This document shows positions 39,887 through 49,973 of a DNA stretch of 64,000 bases, piece after piece (positions within the stretch are counted from its first letter, which is position 1; the number at the start of each line of letters is the position of its first letter). The stretch is taken from positions 44,783,249 to 44,847,248 of the forward strand of contig OX463779.1 in the NCBI GenBank assembly GCA_949825025.1. The letters are read 5' to 3'. The translations under genes and the position numbers were made by a program. This DNA is from Siphlonurus alternatus. Lineage: Eukaryota; Arthropoda; Insecta; Ephemeroptera; Siphlonuridae. Below the pieces are notes generated by a model. That model was not told the origin of the DNA. It saw nothing but the letters and a program-made list of their open reading frames with translations, and did not search any database.

Positions 39887-41409
39887 ATCGAACCTCATAA
39901 CTAAAAAAAAAAAAATAGACATGATAGATAGCAGTTATCATGTAATTGATTGATAATTGATTGCAGTTAAAAAAAAAAACACTACATGAAGTAAACCATT
40001 AAGGAGGTTTAAAGGATTTTTTAAATGATAAGAAAAGAAATGAAAAAAATCTAAAAAAAAAATAATAATTTTTTTAAAAGAATGAAAATGACATTTTTGT
40101 CACAAAACATTGGAAAGTGTCACAACTTTGACATAACTTGTCAAAGCAAGTCGTAAGAATAAAAATAATAAAAAAAATATCATGCACATGACTTTTATAT
40201 AGAGCAAATCTCACTCTAAAATAAAGTTTTAGTAGCGGTAACAGAGGGTGTATATATAAGGTATAGACTTGAAGTCAAAAGAGAGAGGTCGCACTGAACA
40301 ACCCTCTCCTCACCCCTGATAAGTCCACCCCCAGCCACCACCCTCATTTCACATCAATATCGCTAAGGGTAATCGTTGTTTTACGACGCCATAACACAAA
40401 AAAAAGTGCACCAGTGAGCTAATGCCCAAAGAAGGGGAGCAAATCCAGGCACCAATCTTCTTCTGTTTCTTTTCAAGATTGTTCAAATCGTATTACACTT
40501 AACCCTCAACAGAAAATATATTTTTACATGATAAATAATGTATAACAAATTATCAAAAAGAGGGGTGAAATAGAAGTTTCCGTATAAGTGTAGAGTTGCA
40601 TAAATTTACTACTGTATTTTATATGTAGCACTTAATATGTATCTTTATAGTTTATTGTAAGACCAAAAGAGAGTGTTATTAAGTTATTAACTCTATTCAA
40701 ATTTACAAGATTTATAGTACAGTACACTTTATAGACAATATAGTTAGTTATGAGATTCTTCTAAATTTATATTCAAAAGTTATATCAAATAATTTCCATG
40801 CAGTTTGAGCTATTAGCTTTTTCTTCTTGTTACATTTTTATGTTTTCCTTTTATAAATTTAATGTAATATAATTATAATTAATTACAGTATTATTCATTC
40901 ATTATTATAATTATATTTCTTTGTACTCAAATTTATAAAAATTCATCTTGCAACATTAGTTAAATGGATAATATTATGTACATAATATAATCTTTTTTTA
41001 ATTGTATTTTTAATTGTAAGAAGAAAAATGTAACAAGAAGAAAAAGCTATCACTGTAAAAAAAGGACGACCTAAAACGGGTAATTACAGATACCCAAGAG
41101 GTTGTCTTCAGATTAGATCAACTTATTAATCTAAAACGGGTAGCTTTCCTGCGTACCTCTTTTAGATGAGCTTATAACTCTTAATGTACCTAATTCGGGT
41201 AACTTTATTTAGCTAAATATTAACCTAGGAATACAAAAATTCTGAAAATAGGTATTAATATAAGCCCTTTTTAAGCTTTATTTTTAACTCCAAATTAGGT
41301 AGTATAATTTCCTAAATACATATTTTTTTTATAAATAATGCACACATAATTATAAAATAAAACAATTTTTATTCAATGAAAATCATTTTCATACATACTT
41401 CAATGGAAT
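39887..41409. other. No gene recognised; TATA-like motif
   Basis: A TATATAAGG string near 40250 precedes a less AT-rich 220 bases (40270-40480) and could be a core promoter, but no gene follows. CTAAAACGGGTA occurs twice (near 41083 and 41131) and a related CTAATTCGGGTA once, suggesting an old repeat. Confidence 0.4.
40812..41051. repeat. Inverted repeat, 25-bp arms, 240-bp span
   Basis: AGCTTTTTCTTCTTGTTACA and following TTTTT at the left are the exact complement of AAAAATGTAACAAGAAGAAA and following bases at about 41025-41049. The interior is AT-rich. Probably a MITE with short terminal repeats. Confidence 0.7.
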
Positions 41410-41611
41410 TATTTTATTTTTATTTTATTTTATTTTCTTTATTCGAACTTTTTCGATTGTACAAGACAACATATGTTCATGTCAAAAAAACTTAATATTA
41501 ACAAACATACATAACATCAAAACGCAACACTTTATAAATATAACAAAGGAAAAAAATAAGTATAAAAAAATTAACCACAATATTAACAAAAAATATGAAC
41601 CAGGTTTTAAA

Positions 41612-44600
41612 TCATAAGGATACAATACTCTCAGGCAATTTATTGCTCTCAAAAGCTTTAACTGAATAGAACTCTTTACTTATAAGGACATTTTTTAGCT
41701 TCTTTCGGAACAATTTACAATCATTTATATCTTTTAGGCATTTTGGCAGAAATTCATATATTTTGGCCGTTTGATACATTGCACAAGATTTGTATAAATT
41801 AGAGTTCAATTTGTCTGTAACAACATTGGATTTATTCCTGGTATTGTAATTATGAACATTATCATTCTGCAAATAAAGGTTAGGGTGGGATTTTTTAAAT
41901 GAAGCACAGTTTAAGATGTAAATAGACGGAACAGTGAGCATATTTAGATTTCTAAAATGAGATACACAGGACTGTCCCTTAGGCAGCTTTAATATAGTAC
42001 GGAGAGCTCGTTTCTGCAAAACAAAGCATCTATTTAGTAGGGCTGCCTTACTTCCCCAGTGAATAATACCATAAGCCAAATGGGAGTAAATATATGCATA
42101 ATAAATAGTTAAAAGAGTTTCCACTGAAACATGGTTTCTGATAGTATATAACATAAAATTTGCTGAATTGATCTTTTTGCATACTGAGTTTACGTGCACA
42201 CTCCAATCTAAACACTCGTTAACATGCAGACCAAGAAATTTAACAGACTCAGCTCTCTTAATGGTTTCATTACAAATTTGCAATAAGTAACTATGACTTG
42301 GAATTTGACGAGATGAGTGAAACTGTATAAACTCCGTCTTAGATATGTTAAGGATGAGTCTATTATCATTACACCATGATAGTATCTCGTTTATAGTTAA
42401 TCTAGCTTTACGTACAAGTTCGTCTTCAGAATCAGCCGTAACTATAGCTGTGACGTCATCTGCATATTTAACCAAGACAGCACTAGTTACATGTTCAGGT
42501 AAATCATTTGTGCCAGTGTTAAAAAGGGTCGTAGAAACCTTCCCTCCTTGTGGCACCCCTAAATTAACTGGCAATTTATTAGAGATAAAAGAAGAACAGT
42601 GTTCATCTAATATAGCATTAACCTCGACATATTGTTGCCGATCTGTCAAATAAGAATCTATTAAATTTCGACTATTTTCTTCAATTCCAATGTTATCAAA
42701 CTTATGAAGAATAACATTTTTATTTAAACTGTCAAAAGCTTTTGACAAATCAAAAAATATAACAAGGCAGAATAGGTTTTGGTTCAATGCTGAATGAACA
42801 TAACTTAGGAGATCAAACATGGCAGTATCAGTGGAGCGATTTTTTAAAAATCCATGCTGACAAGGGGTTATTAAATTATTCTCAGTCCTATAATTAGTAA
42901 TTTGATCATCCATTGTTCCTTCGAGTAGTTTAGCAAATACAGATGAATTCGTAATTGGTCTAAAATTATTAATGACATTTTTTGGTCCTTTTTTATGGTT
43001 TGCATATACTTTCGATGTTTTAAGACAACTTGGAAAAACACCCTCCATAATTGAATGATTGATTAAGTTTGAGAGAGGGGTGGCTAATACATGAGCACAA
43101 TATTTAACAACAGTATATGGAACCTCATCAGGACCAGCGGCAAGTTTATTTGGTAGAGATTTCATGCGATTTAAGATATAAGCAGGATCAATAGTATTAA
43201 ATTTCAATGTATTCATCGTTTTAGATTGACTATTGCAATTATTAGGATTATTTAGATTTAGTGGAAGAAACCTATCAGAAACCATGCGTTCAACTGTGTT
43301 TACAAAGAAGTCATTAAATAAATTACTTATCAATACAGGATCAGAAATAGTAACCCCATCCGTGCAAATTTCAATATTGCCTTGACTAGATGAGTTCTTT
43401 TTCGTTTTGCACTCTGTATTAATAACTTTCCAGGTAGCTTTGATTTTATTAGTAGCTGTTTTTATTGCTAGATTATTTTCATTAATAATTGCAGAGGAAA
43501 TATTTTGCCTGTGCAATTTTAGTTTGTCTTTATATTCAATTTCTTGGGAAGGATTATTAAATTTTACATGATTATGAAATTGTTTTAGAAAAATGCTCTC
43601 TTCCTTAAGATAAGGGTTTTTTATAATCCACAAAGGTTTTCTTCTTTGACAATTTATGATTTTTTTAACTTTAGGAAAGGACTCATTAAAATTATAAAGA
43701 AATATTTCAAGAAAAATAGACCATCTTTCATCAGAGCTTAAATAAGGATTAAACAAACCCTGCCATTGTTCACATAATAAACGCATTAGAAAATTGTCCA
43801 TATTGCACTTATCAAAAACACGTTTAAAAATTACTTTATTTTTAGTTTCATGGGATTTACTGTTCTTAATACATAACTTTAAAGTAACTACGGTGAATTT
43901 GTGATCTGATAATGTTGTTTTATTAGTCTGAAATTCTGAAACAATATCAATATTACTTTTAATTATATGATCAATTAAAGTTGAAGTTTTATTTGTTTCT
44001 CGAGTAGCGAGAGTATTAATAACTTCAAGTTTAAAAGAACTTAAAATATCTCTGTATGACAATGTAACTGTATTATTTATGAATAAATTAAAATTAACAT
44101 CCCCTGCAATTATGAAAAAATCATTTTTATTTTTACAGCATTTATATAACTTTTGGCAAAGCATTTCAAATTGAATTAAAAAAGGTTTAATATTTTTTTC
44201 ATTAATATCAAGTTTTTGGACTTTTTTCATTTTTTTAGTTATATCTGGAGGTCTGTAAATTGAGGAGAAGTATATATTTGTGTCATTATTGATACTTAAT
44301 TTAGCAATACAACATTCAAAAACCGACTCAGTAGATTTGACTTTAATATTATGTATATTAAAACCAATGCGTGCCAGAATGAGTACTCCACCACATTTTT
44401 GGACAGTTCTACAATAATATGAAACAATAAAATAATTTTTAAAAGTAACAGTAATAATTTGGTTTTCATCCAGCCCATGTTCACATAAAATAATTATATC
44501 ACAATTTTCATTTTCCAAGAAATATTCAAATTGTTTTAATTTATTTTTTAAACCTGGTAAATTTAATTGTAAGATTTTGAAGTTATGTGGGGCTGAACTA

Positions 44601-44665
44601 CTCGTTATATTATGTTTTTTTGGGTTTAATTGACTTAGCGGAGATATTACTAACAGTACTAACAC
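41612..44665 (-). CDS. LINE ORF2: AP endonuclease plus reverse transcriptase
   Basis: 1017-residue polyprotein that nicks target DNA and reverse-transcribes element RNA in place. Endonuclease (about 29-260): N35 in LQLN, E62 in CEH, SIYRPP at 135-140, GDVN at 188-191, D232 in TLIDH and SDH at 253-255, so the expected catalytic residues are present. Reverse transcriptase (about 500-800): FRPI, HGFLKNRST, DLSKAFD at 639-645 and YADD at 734-737 are intact. Motif B is odd: GVPQGG (703-708) continues KVSTTLF instead of the usual S-V-L-G-P-x-LF. C-terminal conserved blocks HNYNTR and FYSVKAF are present; there is no RNase H domain. The chosen ATG overlaps ORF1 by 56 bases in another frame; the conserved region begins near residue 29, so the true start could be slightly later. 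The unbroken frame suggests a young insertion, but activity is doubtful given motif B. Confidence 0.95.
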   Translation of the reverse strand: MLVLLVISPLSQLNPKKHNITSSSAPHNFKILQLNLPGLKNKLKQFEYFLENENCDIIILCEHGLDENQIITVTFKNYFIVSYYCRTVQKCGGVLILARIGFNIHNIKVKSTESVFECCIAKLSINNDTNIYFSSIYRPPDITKKMKKVQKLDINEKNIKPFLIQFEMLCQKLYKCCKNKNDFFIIAGDVNFNLFINNTVTLSYRDILSSFKLEVINTLATRETNKTSTLIDHIIKSNIDIVSEFQTNKTTLSDHKFTVVTLKLCIKNSKSHETKNKVIFKRVFDKCNMDNFLMRLLCEQWQGLFNPYLSSDERWSIFLEIFLYNFNESFPKVKKIINCQRRKPLWIIKNPYLKEESIFLKQFHNHVKFNNPSQEIEYKDKLKLHRQNISSAIINENNLAIKTATNKIKATWKVINTECKTKKNSSSQGNIEICTDGVTISDPVLISNLFNDFFVNTVERMVSDRFLPLNLNNPNNCNSQSKTMNTLKFNTIDPAYILNRMKSLPNKLAAGPDEVPYTVVKYCAHVLATPLSNLINHSIMEGVFPSCLKTSKVYANHKKGPKNVINNFRPITNSSVFAKLLEGTMDDQITNYRTENNLITPCQHGFLKNRSTDTAMFDLLSYVHSALNQNLFCLVIFFDLSKAFDSLNKNVILHKFDNIGIEENSRNLIDSYLTDRQQYVEVNAILDEHCSSFISNKLPVNLGVPQGGKVSTTLFNTGTNDLPEHVTSAVLVKYADDVTAIVTADSEDELVRKARLTINEILSWCNDNRLILNISKTEFIQFHSSRQIPSHSYLLQICNETIKRAESVKFLGLHVNECLDWSVHVNSVCKKINSANFMLYTIRNHVSVETLLTIYYAYIYSHLAYGIIHWGSKAALLNRCFVLQKRALRTILKLPKGQSCVSHFRNLNMLTVPSIYILNCASFKKSHPNLYLQNDNVHNYNTRNKSNVVTDKLNSNLYKSCAMYQTAKIYEFLPKCLKDINDCKLFRKKLKNVLISKEFYSVKAFESNKLPESIVSL

Positions 44666-45230
44666 GTGGTCTTAAATTTGGAGGAGAGTGCAAATGTCCC
44701 TGAGAACCAAATTGGTTAGTAGTTTGGGATGTTTGCCAATCAATTAGATTTGCAGTGCCATTTGAACTCTGATTTTCAATAATTTCTATATCATTTTCAG
44801 GTAAAGATTTGGAAGTGACAACTTTATTTGAATTTTTAGATTGCTTTGCAATGTTCTCAGCATTAGCTTGATCCTTGGACATTAAGTCATTTGTAAATTG
44901 TTCTTTTTTTGAAAGTATATTTAATAAAAATGTTTTAAGTCTAGGATTCAGAGCATTTAAATCAATAAAATCAGTTTGAATCTCAGAATGGACTTCACTG
45001 ATACCTGGTTTACATGTCATATCATGTCTGAGACCCTGGGTACGAGGGTCGTCTTTTTCCACAACAGCCTCAGGAGCAGGTGCTGGCATTCCGTCGTTCT
45101 CCGGAACGAGGCCTGACTCCTCGCCCGGGGTGTTGCCGTCGTTCGCCGAAGCGAGGCCTGACTCCGATATTTGTCGTTTTGGCGGTGGGGCAGAACAGAG
45201 GGATAAAATTTTAAAACACTTTATAAACAT
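44610..45230 (-). CDS. LINE ORF1-like protein
   Basis: 206 residues directly upstream of ORF2, overlapping it by 56 bases, the usual position of the nucleic-acid-binding ORF1 of LINEs. No CCHC zinc knuckle, RRM or PHD pattern is visible. Residues 15-60 are rich in Pro, Glu and Gly and contain a short internal repeat (ESGLASANDG at 23-32, ESGLVPENDG at 38-47) that mirrors a DNA-level duplication of CGAGGCCTGACTCC. The middle is hydrophilic and Asn/Lys/Ser-rich; the C-terminus is basic (KSIKPKKT). Possibly shortened relative to functional ORF1 proteins, which are typically longer. The base composition at the 5' end is GC-richer than the rest of the element. Function is inferred from position only. 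Confidence 0.7.
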   Translation of the reverse strand: MFIKCFKILSLCSAPPPKRQISESGLASANDGNTPGEESGLVPENDGMPAPAPEAVVEKDDPRTQGLRHDMTCKPGISEVHSEIQTDFIDLNALNPRLKTFLLNILSKKEQFTNDLMSKDQANAENIAKQSKNSNKVVTSKSLPENDIEIIENQSSNGTANLIDWQTSQTTNQFGSQGHLHSPPNLRPRVSTVSNISAKSIKPKKT

Positions 45231-45299
45231 TTTTTATCACAATGTTTTCGTTAAATATAGCACTTTAATTTTTTTCTAGGTGAATAAAAATTGTCTTTG

Positions 45300-45530
45300 T
45301 AGTTAATGAAGATGGACTTCTGTATACTTCCCAAGTGTTTTATAATCAGCTCCCATCCAATATTAAGAGTGAAAAAAATATGTTTGTATATTTAAAAAGA
45401 AAGTGAAAGATTACTTATTTTCCAAGAGGATATATAAGGTGGACGATTTTATTAAAAAATGAACAATATATTAAAATGATTTCTGATTATGTATTATGTA
45501 CCGTTGACTTGTTTATTATGATAGACCAAT
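45300..45530 (+). pseudogene. LINE C-terminal relic and 3' UTR
   Basis: Plus strand reads VFYNQLPSNIKSEKNMFVYL, then after a one-base frame change KVKDYLFSKRIYKVDDFIKK and a stop at about 45461. The YN-LP--IK ... K-YL-SK--Y-V-DF pattern is the C-terminal end of LINE reverse transcriptases (compare FYSVKAF and FYSVNEY elsewhere in the window). AATAAAATTCTTATTTC near 45529 looks like its 3' end. It abuts the 5' end of the minus-strand LINE, so one may have inserted beside or into the other. Confidence 0.7.
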
Positions 45531-45856
45531 AAAATTCTTATTTCTTATTTGAAATCTCGTTTAAAATTAATTTATTTCAATAACATTGTATACAAAAAAA
45601 AATTACAGTCCATTTCTTATCATTTGAGGAAGCAGCTGATATATTGTTGAAAATATTAGAAAAATATAAGTGTCAATTGTCCAAAATTTAACTCTGTATA
45701 TTTTATTTTTCCATCATATATAAAAATAAAACTTACAAAATCACTGGGTGAAATCCTATATTAATTTTCATATAAAGCCATTAGTTTATCACAATACAAA
45801 CCTTGAAATTAAAATCCAATTCCTATATTTTAATAAAATATCAATCACTATATACA

Positions 45857-45971
45857 CGTTTACATGACGGTGTTTAATACGTATATTTATTGATAACGGA
45901 TTATATTATTCTTATGAGGCGTCGTCAACGGATCCGTATTAAACAGTATAAACACTGATGTCATGTAAACG
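45857..45971. mobile_element. Family A foldback MITE, copy 3
   Basis: CGTTTACATGACGGTGTTTA at the left and ATGTCATGTAAACG at the right with mirrored CGTATATTTATTGATAACGG and TCGTCAACGGATCCGTATTA. The best-preserved terminal repeat of the three copies. Confidence 0.85.
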
Positions 45972-46615
45972 TTAGTGAATGTAATGTATTGACCTCATAA
46001 AGCACCAAGAGATGGCATTGAAAACCTCCTCAATAGAGTCAGTATGACTCAACTACACGTGTACTTTAGCTATAGAGCTGATTTCTGTTTATGTTTACGT
46101 GAGGCGGGAGAGGGGTTTCCCTATAATAATACATTGCGAAGGAGGCGCAGGAGGGAGGGAAAAGAGAAAGTTTTGGCAGGCCGGATTATACAGTGAGCAT
46201 ATAGGCAAAATGACAAAAAAAAATTATAAAAAATACTTTTAAAAAAATTATTGAACACTTTGTTTATATGCTAGTCCGTGCATTCTGGCCCTCCTCGCGT
46301 GACGTCAGCGCAATCCCCTCTATACCAGCGTCAGCTACGAAAATCATCCACAAGGCTCATATTCCTATCCTGTAGCGTTGCGAGAGGGATGAAAAAAATG
46401 AATCTCTTATGTGATTTTTACTATAGTAGCAAAGCTTTGATATCAAAACAGAGCAGAGCCACTTTTAGAGTAACTCATGTAAAATCCACCAGATGTCCAT
46501 ACCTGTCTTTATGATGCCATTTAAATAAACATAAGATCATTATATTTTAGAAAATATATAAGATATAATTTTAGATGTGGTATTAAAGTAGAGCTTTTCC
46601 TTTGCTTTATCTTAG
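45972..46615. other. Mixed-composition stretch upstream of candidate exon
   Basis: Less AT-rich than its surroundings at 46080-46200 and 46270-46400, with one TGACGTCA (46300) in a GCGTGACGTCAGCGC context. It could be intron or regulatory sequence of the candidate exon. No frame with a known domain. Confidence 0.35.
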
Positions 46616-46862
46616 CTCTCCTGAGGAATCAGAGGCTTCCTCGTGCAGTTCCCTCGAGAAGCTAACGTGTACTTTAGTTCTGACCACGCACTCCACCCAG
46701 CAGCAGGTCTTAGAGGATGGATCAGAAGAGATTGTGGCCAGGCCGGACACGCCCCCTTTTCCTCCTACCACCACCCCTTACAGGCTTGCACGTAATTATC
46801 CCAGACTTAGAGAGGTAGCTTTGTTTAGAGTCACGACGAAACACCCGTCTAGAGATCTCTGA
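46616..46862 (+). CDS. Possible terminal coding exon, unknown protein
   Basis: A pyrimidine-rich acceptor (CTTTTCCTTTGCTTTATCTTAG) ends at 46615, stepping directly into about 247 bases of roughly 50% GC sequence, in sharp contrast to the AT-rich flanks. The frame entering in phase 2 reads SPEESEASSCSSLEKL, later ARPDTPPFPPTTTPYRLARN and REVALFRVTTKHPSRDL, ending at a stop (46860-46862). The acidic/Ser start, Pro-rich middle and basic end suggest a disordered C-terminal tail. No family is recognised and no upstream exon was identified. No AATAAA is evident in the next 100 bases. It could also be a fragment of an unrecognised element. Confidence 0.4.
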
Positions 46863-47113
46863 TGGGATTTGAAACGATTCAAAAAAAAAACTTTCTTTTA
46901 CCACACAAAAATCTACAAAAGAAAATGCACTCAAGATAATAGAAATTCTTTTTAAGAGATTTGTAATTTAAGGTAGTAATATACTATGAAGATAGGTACG
47001 TATATTATAGACATCGTCATAAAAAATATTCTTTTATTGGCAATAGTAACTATGTATGTTTCAAAAAGCTATTATTATTTATCAGTGGTTTTTCAATACG
47101 AGGAGTGTTCTAT

Positions 47114-47434
47114 AATGGGCAACTTACGTGAATTTTCTTATTGCAGAAATGAATAGAGGGTACCAAATTATGCTACTGTGAAATTTTTCAGATTTTTTTG
47201 ACTCAAGGAACTATTTTTAAATAATTTTTTAATGTTCTATAAATTGTGTTGGCACCCCTGGTTCCTTTACTAGAAAAAATGGGGCCGAGACGCCTCCAGG
47301 GGGCGTGGCCGTACTTTCAATAATTATTAAAAAATGGTTACAGGGCTCAAAAAAATCTGAAAAAAAACACAGTAGCATAATTTGGCACCCGCTATTAATT
47401 TCAGCAATAAAACAATTTCATGTAAGTTGTCCAT
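47114..47434. mobile_element. Family J MITE, copy 5 (subfamily J1)
   Basis: TGGGCAACTTACGTG at the left and CATGTAAGTTGTCCA at the right are inverted repeats. GAATAGAGGGTACCAAATTA, CGCCTCCAGGGGGCGTGGCC and TTTGGCACCCGCTATT are shared with copies at 1679 and 58260. Confidence 0.85.
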
Positions 47435-48763
47435 TATAATTTGTGTCTCTTTATTAAATTCTTTCAAATCTTAGTTTATTTTTAGTTAAATGTAACTATC
47501 ATTTTCTATTCCAGTCTATTATAGTTTATGTAAAAAAATAGTGAAGAGGTCTAGATTAAAATTTAAAATACGAATATTTAAAATATTTTGTAATTCAAAT
47601 TAATTCAAGTCAAAATATTTTTAAATGTCAAAATACTAAAAGTATAATATTCATATTATTATAATTAGGAACTGATGGTGTCTGCATGCTTGAAGAAATT
47701 TAAAAAGTTGTTTTAATTTACATAAATTATGATTGACTGATCAATTTTTAACTCGCATGAAAGCATATACAAATTTTTTAATCCAATTATTAAAACTATC
47801 CGTTTAATTAATTAAAAAATTAAATTAAAAATATTGTGCAATAAACATAGGTTACATTAATGGAAATAAAACCAGAACTAAAAAACAAAAAACTGTCAAT
47901 ATTATTAACACTCTATTACTGCACTAATTTAATCTCATTACTTTAATATAATTAATTAACAATTATTTAAAAAAAGTATTTTATATTTATTACAGGATTA
48001 AAATGTTACTATATTTATTTTAATAAAATATTTAATAATAATTAAAGCAAATAAAAAATATGTATTATACAGAATTTATCAATAAATTTCTATAAAAAAA
48101 ATCTAGAAATCATTGTCTATTTTCATTACTATATATAATGTCAGAGTATTACATTACTGATTGAAGTCATTTTTATTTAACATCATTATTAGGTCGGACC
48201 TTTAATTTATTGTAAGAGGAAATGAGACAAGAGAACCTCTATTATCTCATCTCAAGTCAAGACAGAGAAGTTAAAAAAGATAATCTATTTATGCAGCAAT
48301 CAAGCCTTGCAGAGCAAAGAGGTCGTTTCAAGAGACGTTTGCTCGCCTGCTTGCCGATACGGCTCCTCACTAGCGCCTGGCGCCTTTACTATATATATAC
48401 ACTGCAACCCGTGCTTGCAATACTATTACTGCCTTGATTTACTGACTACTGCAATCTCATCGCCACATCTTAACTGCTTCTACTGCTGTTTTGTTAGCTC
48501 TTTTTTTTTATATACGTTGCAATGCTGCACTTTTATACTTTACTTATTTTCTACTTCATTTACTATCCAGTACACACGTTAATGTATATTATGTACTTAA
48601 ACTCAATGTTGCATGTTTTTTAATAGTTTTCATATTATCACTTCCCATGGTGATTATAAAAGTTTAAAAATTAGATTAAAAAAATAGTATTATTAATTTT
48701 ATTTTATTTATAATTGTTTATCATGGCATATATTATAAGAGCGTTGTTTAAAATTTAATGAAA

Positions 48764-48767
<4 letters not shown>
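47435..48767. other. AT-rich DNA, no confident gene
   Basis: A patch at 48290-48480 is less AT-rich and has overlapping plus-strand frames (48222-48437, 48307-48582) without recognised motifs. Confidence 0.45.
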
Positions 48768-48845
<78 letters not shown>

Positions 48846-48861
48846 CATATATATATATATT
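48768..48861. repeat. (AT)n microsatellite
   Basis: Alternating AT array of about 90 bases with an ACATACAT interruption near 48841; adjacent to the hAT-type MITE. Confidence 0.97.
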
Positions 48862-48888
48862 ATATAATATAATATGTATTAAATCAAT

Positions 48889-49059
48889 CAGGCGCGGATT
48901 CAGGGGGTGATTGAGGGGGACTGCGTAGCTCCCCTGAAATTTTGGAGGATTCAACATGCACGGGCAATATAGGTGTTTCCCCCACTTTTTTTTTTTTTTT
49001 TTTTTTTTTTTTGCCTATGGAGACAGCCCCCCGCAAATTTGGTTCTCAATCCGCGCCTG
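48889..49059. mobile_element. hAT-type MITE family P, copy 1
   Basis: CAGGCGCGGATTCAGGGGGT at the left and TCAATCCGCGCCTG at the right are terminal inverted repeats. 171 bp including a T-run at 48987-49012. Flanking 8-mers AAATCAAT and AAGTCATA are only partly alike, so the target duplication is decayed or absent. Orientation of the body is opposite to copy 2. Confidence 0.85.
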
Positions 49060-49763
49060 AAGTCATATTGCTTCTTGCGTACAGACTTATATAAACTTGC
49101 GTATAAGTTTTGCTCCATATTTATTTTCGAATTTGAAATCATCGGTGAAAAAAAAAAAAAAAAATTAAAAGGCGGCTAGGATACACTAATATATAGTGTT
49201 AGCAGTTATTATATGATTTTTAAATATTAATTTTAGTACCTGGTATCTCCATCAGATGACGTTTTTATAAATTAATTATAATTTTATTTACTATTTCACC
49301 CATGAATTCATAATAACTAATAACATGTACACACAAGAGTTAGGGTGAGGACAGCACGCAAAACACAAAGAAGTGGCAGCTATCCTTTTATAAATTATTT
49401 ATCATTATATATTATATTAAAAATAAATTAACTAAGAGTTTATTAACACTACTAGAGTCAAAATACATGATTATTGATTAATTACGTACAATTTTTTGCA
49501 ATATAGTAAATGATCACAGCTTTTGCAAATTGACTATCTGAACCCAACTTGACATGGTGCGGCTAGATGGCACTAACGTCACCGGAAACAGTAAACTTCT
49601 GACATTTTGGTAAAAATTCTGGTCACAGAACACGGAGGTCTCTGATATTTAACAGGATTTTACTTTTTTTTTATTATTTTTTTGCGCATCTCCGTATTCT
49701 TGTCCCGTCAAGACAGATCGACAGGTGCTATAATTTACACTGTGGCCATGTCCAACTTAATTT
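49060..49763. other. AT-rich DNA, no gene seen
   Basis: An A-run at 49149-49164 and otherwise unremarkable AT-rich sequence; no frame or element recognised. Confidence 0.5.
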
Positions 49764-49973
49764 ATCCATCCCGACATTAACCATGTAGACGAGGGGGAAC
49801 CATGGAAACCCCAAGTCAGGATGGTCGGTGTCAGAGAACGGTCTAAACACCTCCCGAATTCATGTGGCTCGTCTCTAACCAGACAGTGAAGATTTACACC
49901 TCTCAATCTTTTTACCTATATCTCTCCAAGTAGGATTCGAACGCACGACCTTCTGACTGTGAGTCAGAGGCGC
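49764..49973 (-). mobile_element. tRNA-headed SINE, 5'-truncated, tail shared with 5S SINE
   Basis: Minus strand begins GCGCCTCTGACTCACAGTCA: an anticodon-arm-like stem TCTGA/TCAGA with loop CTCACAG (anticodon CAC if read as tRNA), then a B-box GTTCGAATCC (49942-49933). The A-box half is missing. The body ends TTAATGTCGGGATGG preceded by GACCATCCTGACTTGG, aligning with the tail of the 5S-headed copy at 38051-38302. A functional tRNA gene is ruled out by the missing 5' half. Confidence 0.8.

Larger units (their letters stand above)
41410..45290 (-). mobile_element. Near-complete APE-type non-LTR retrotransposon (LINE)
   Basis: A minus-strand element of about 3.9 kb: short 5' UTR, ORF1 (45230-44610), overlapping ORF2 (44665-41612), a 3' UTR of about 170 bases, an AATAAA at 41443-41438, and a tail of AAAAT/AAAT units to about 41410. 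ORF2 has endonuclease and reverse transcriptase with no internal stop over 1017 codons. The C-terminal sequence places it in the broad Jockey/CR1-like group; the exact clade is not decided. No target-site duplication was identified. The 5' boundary is approximate because a plus-strand LINE relic starts near 45300. Confidence 0.9.

Noticed and set aside
42345..42653. Plus-strand frame of 102 residues within the LINE
   Set aside because: Antisense shadow of the reverse transcriptase coding sequence.
49933..49973. tRNA gene with anticodon CAC
   Set aside because: Only the anticodon arm and T-arm/B-box half is present; the D-arm and acceptor 5' half are missing and a SINE body follows.
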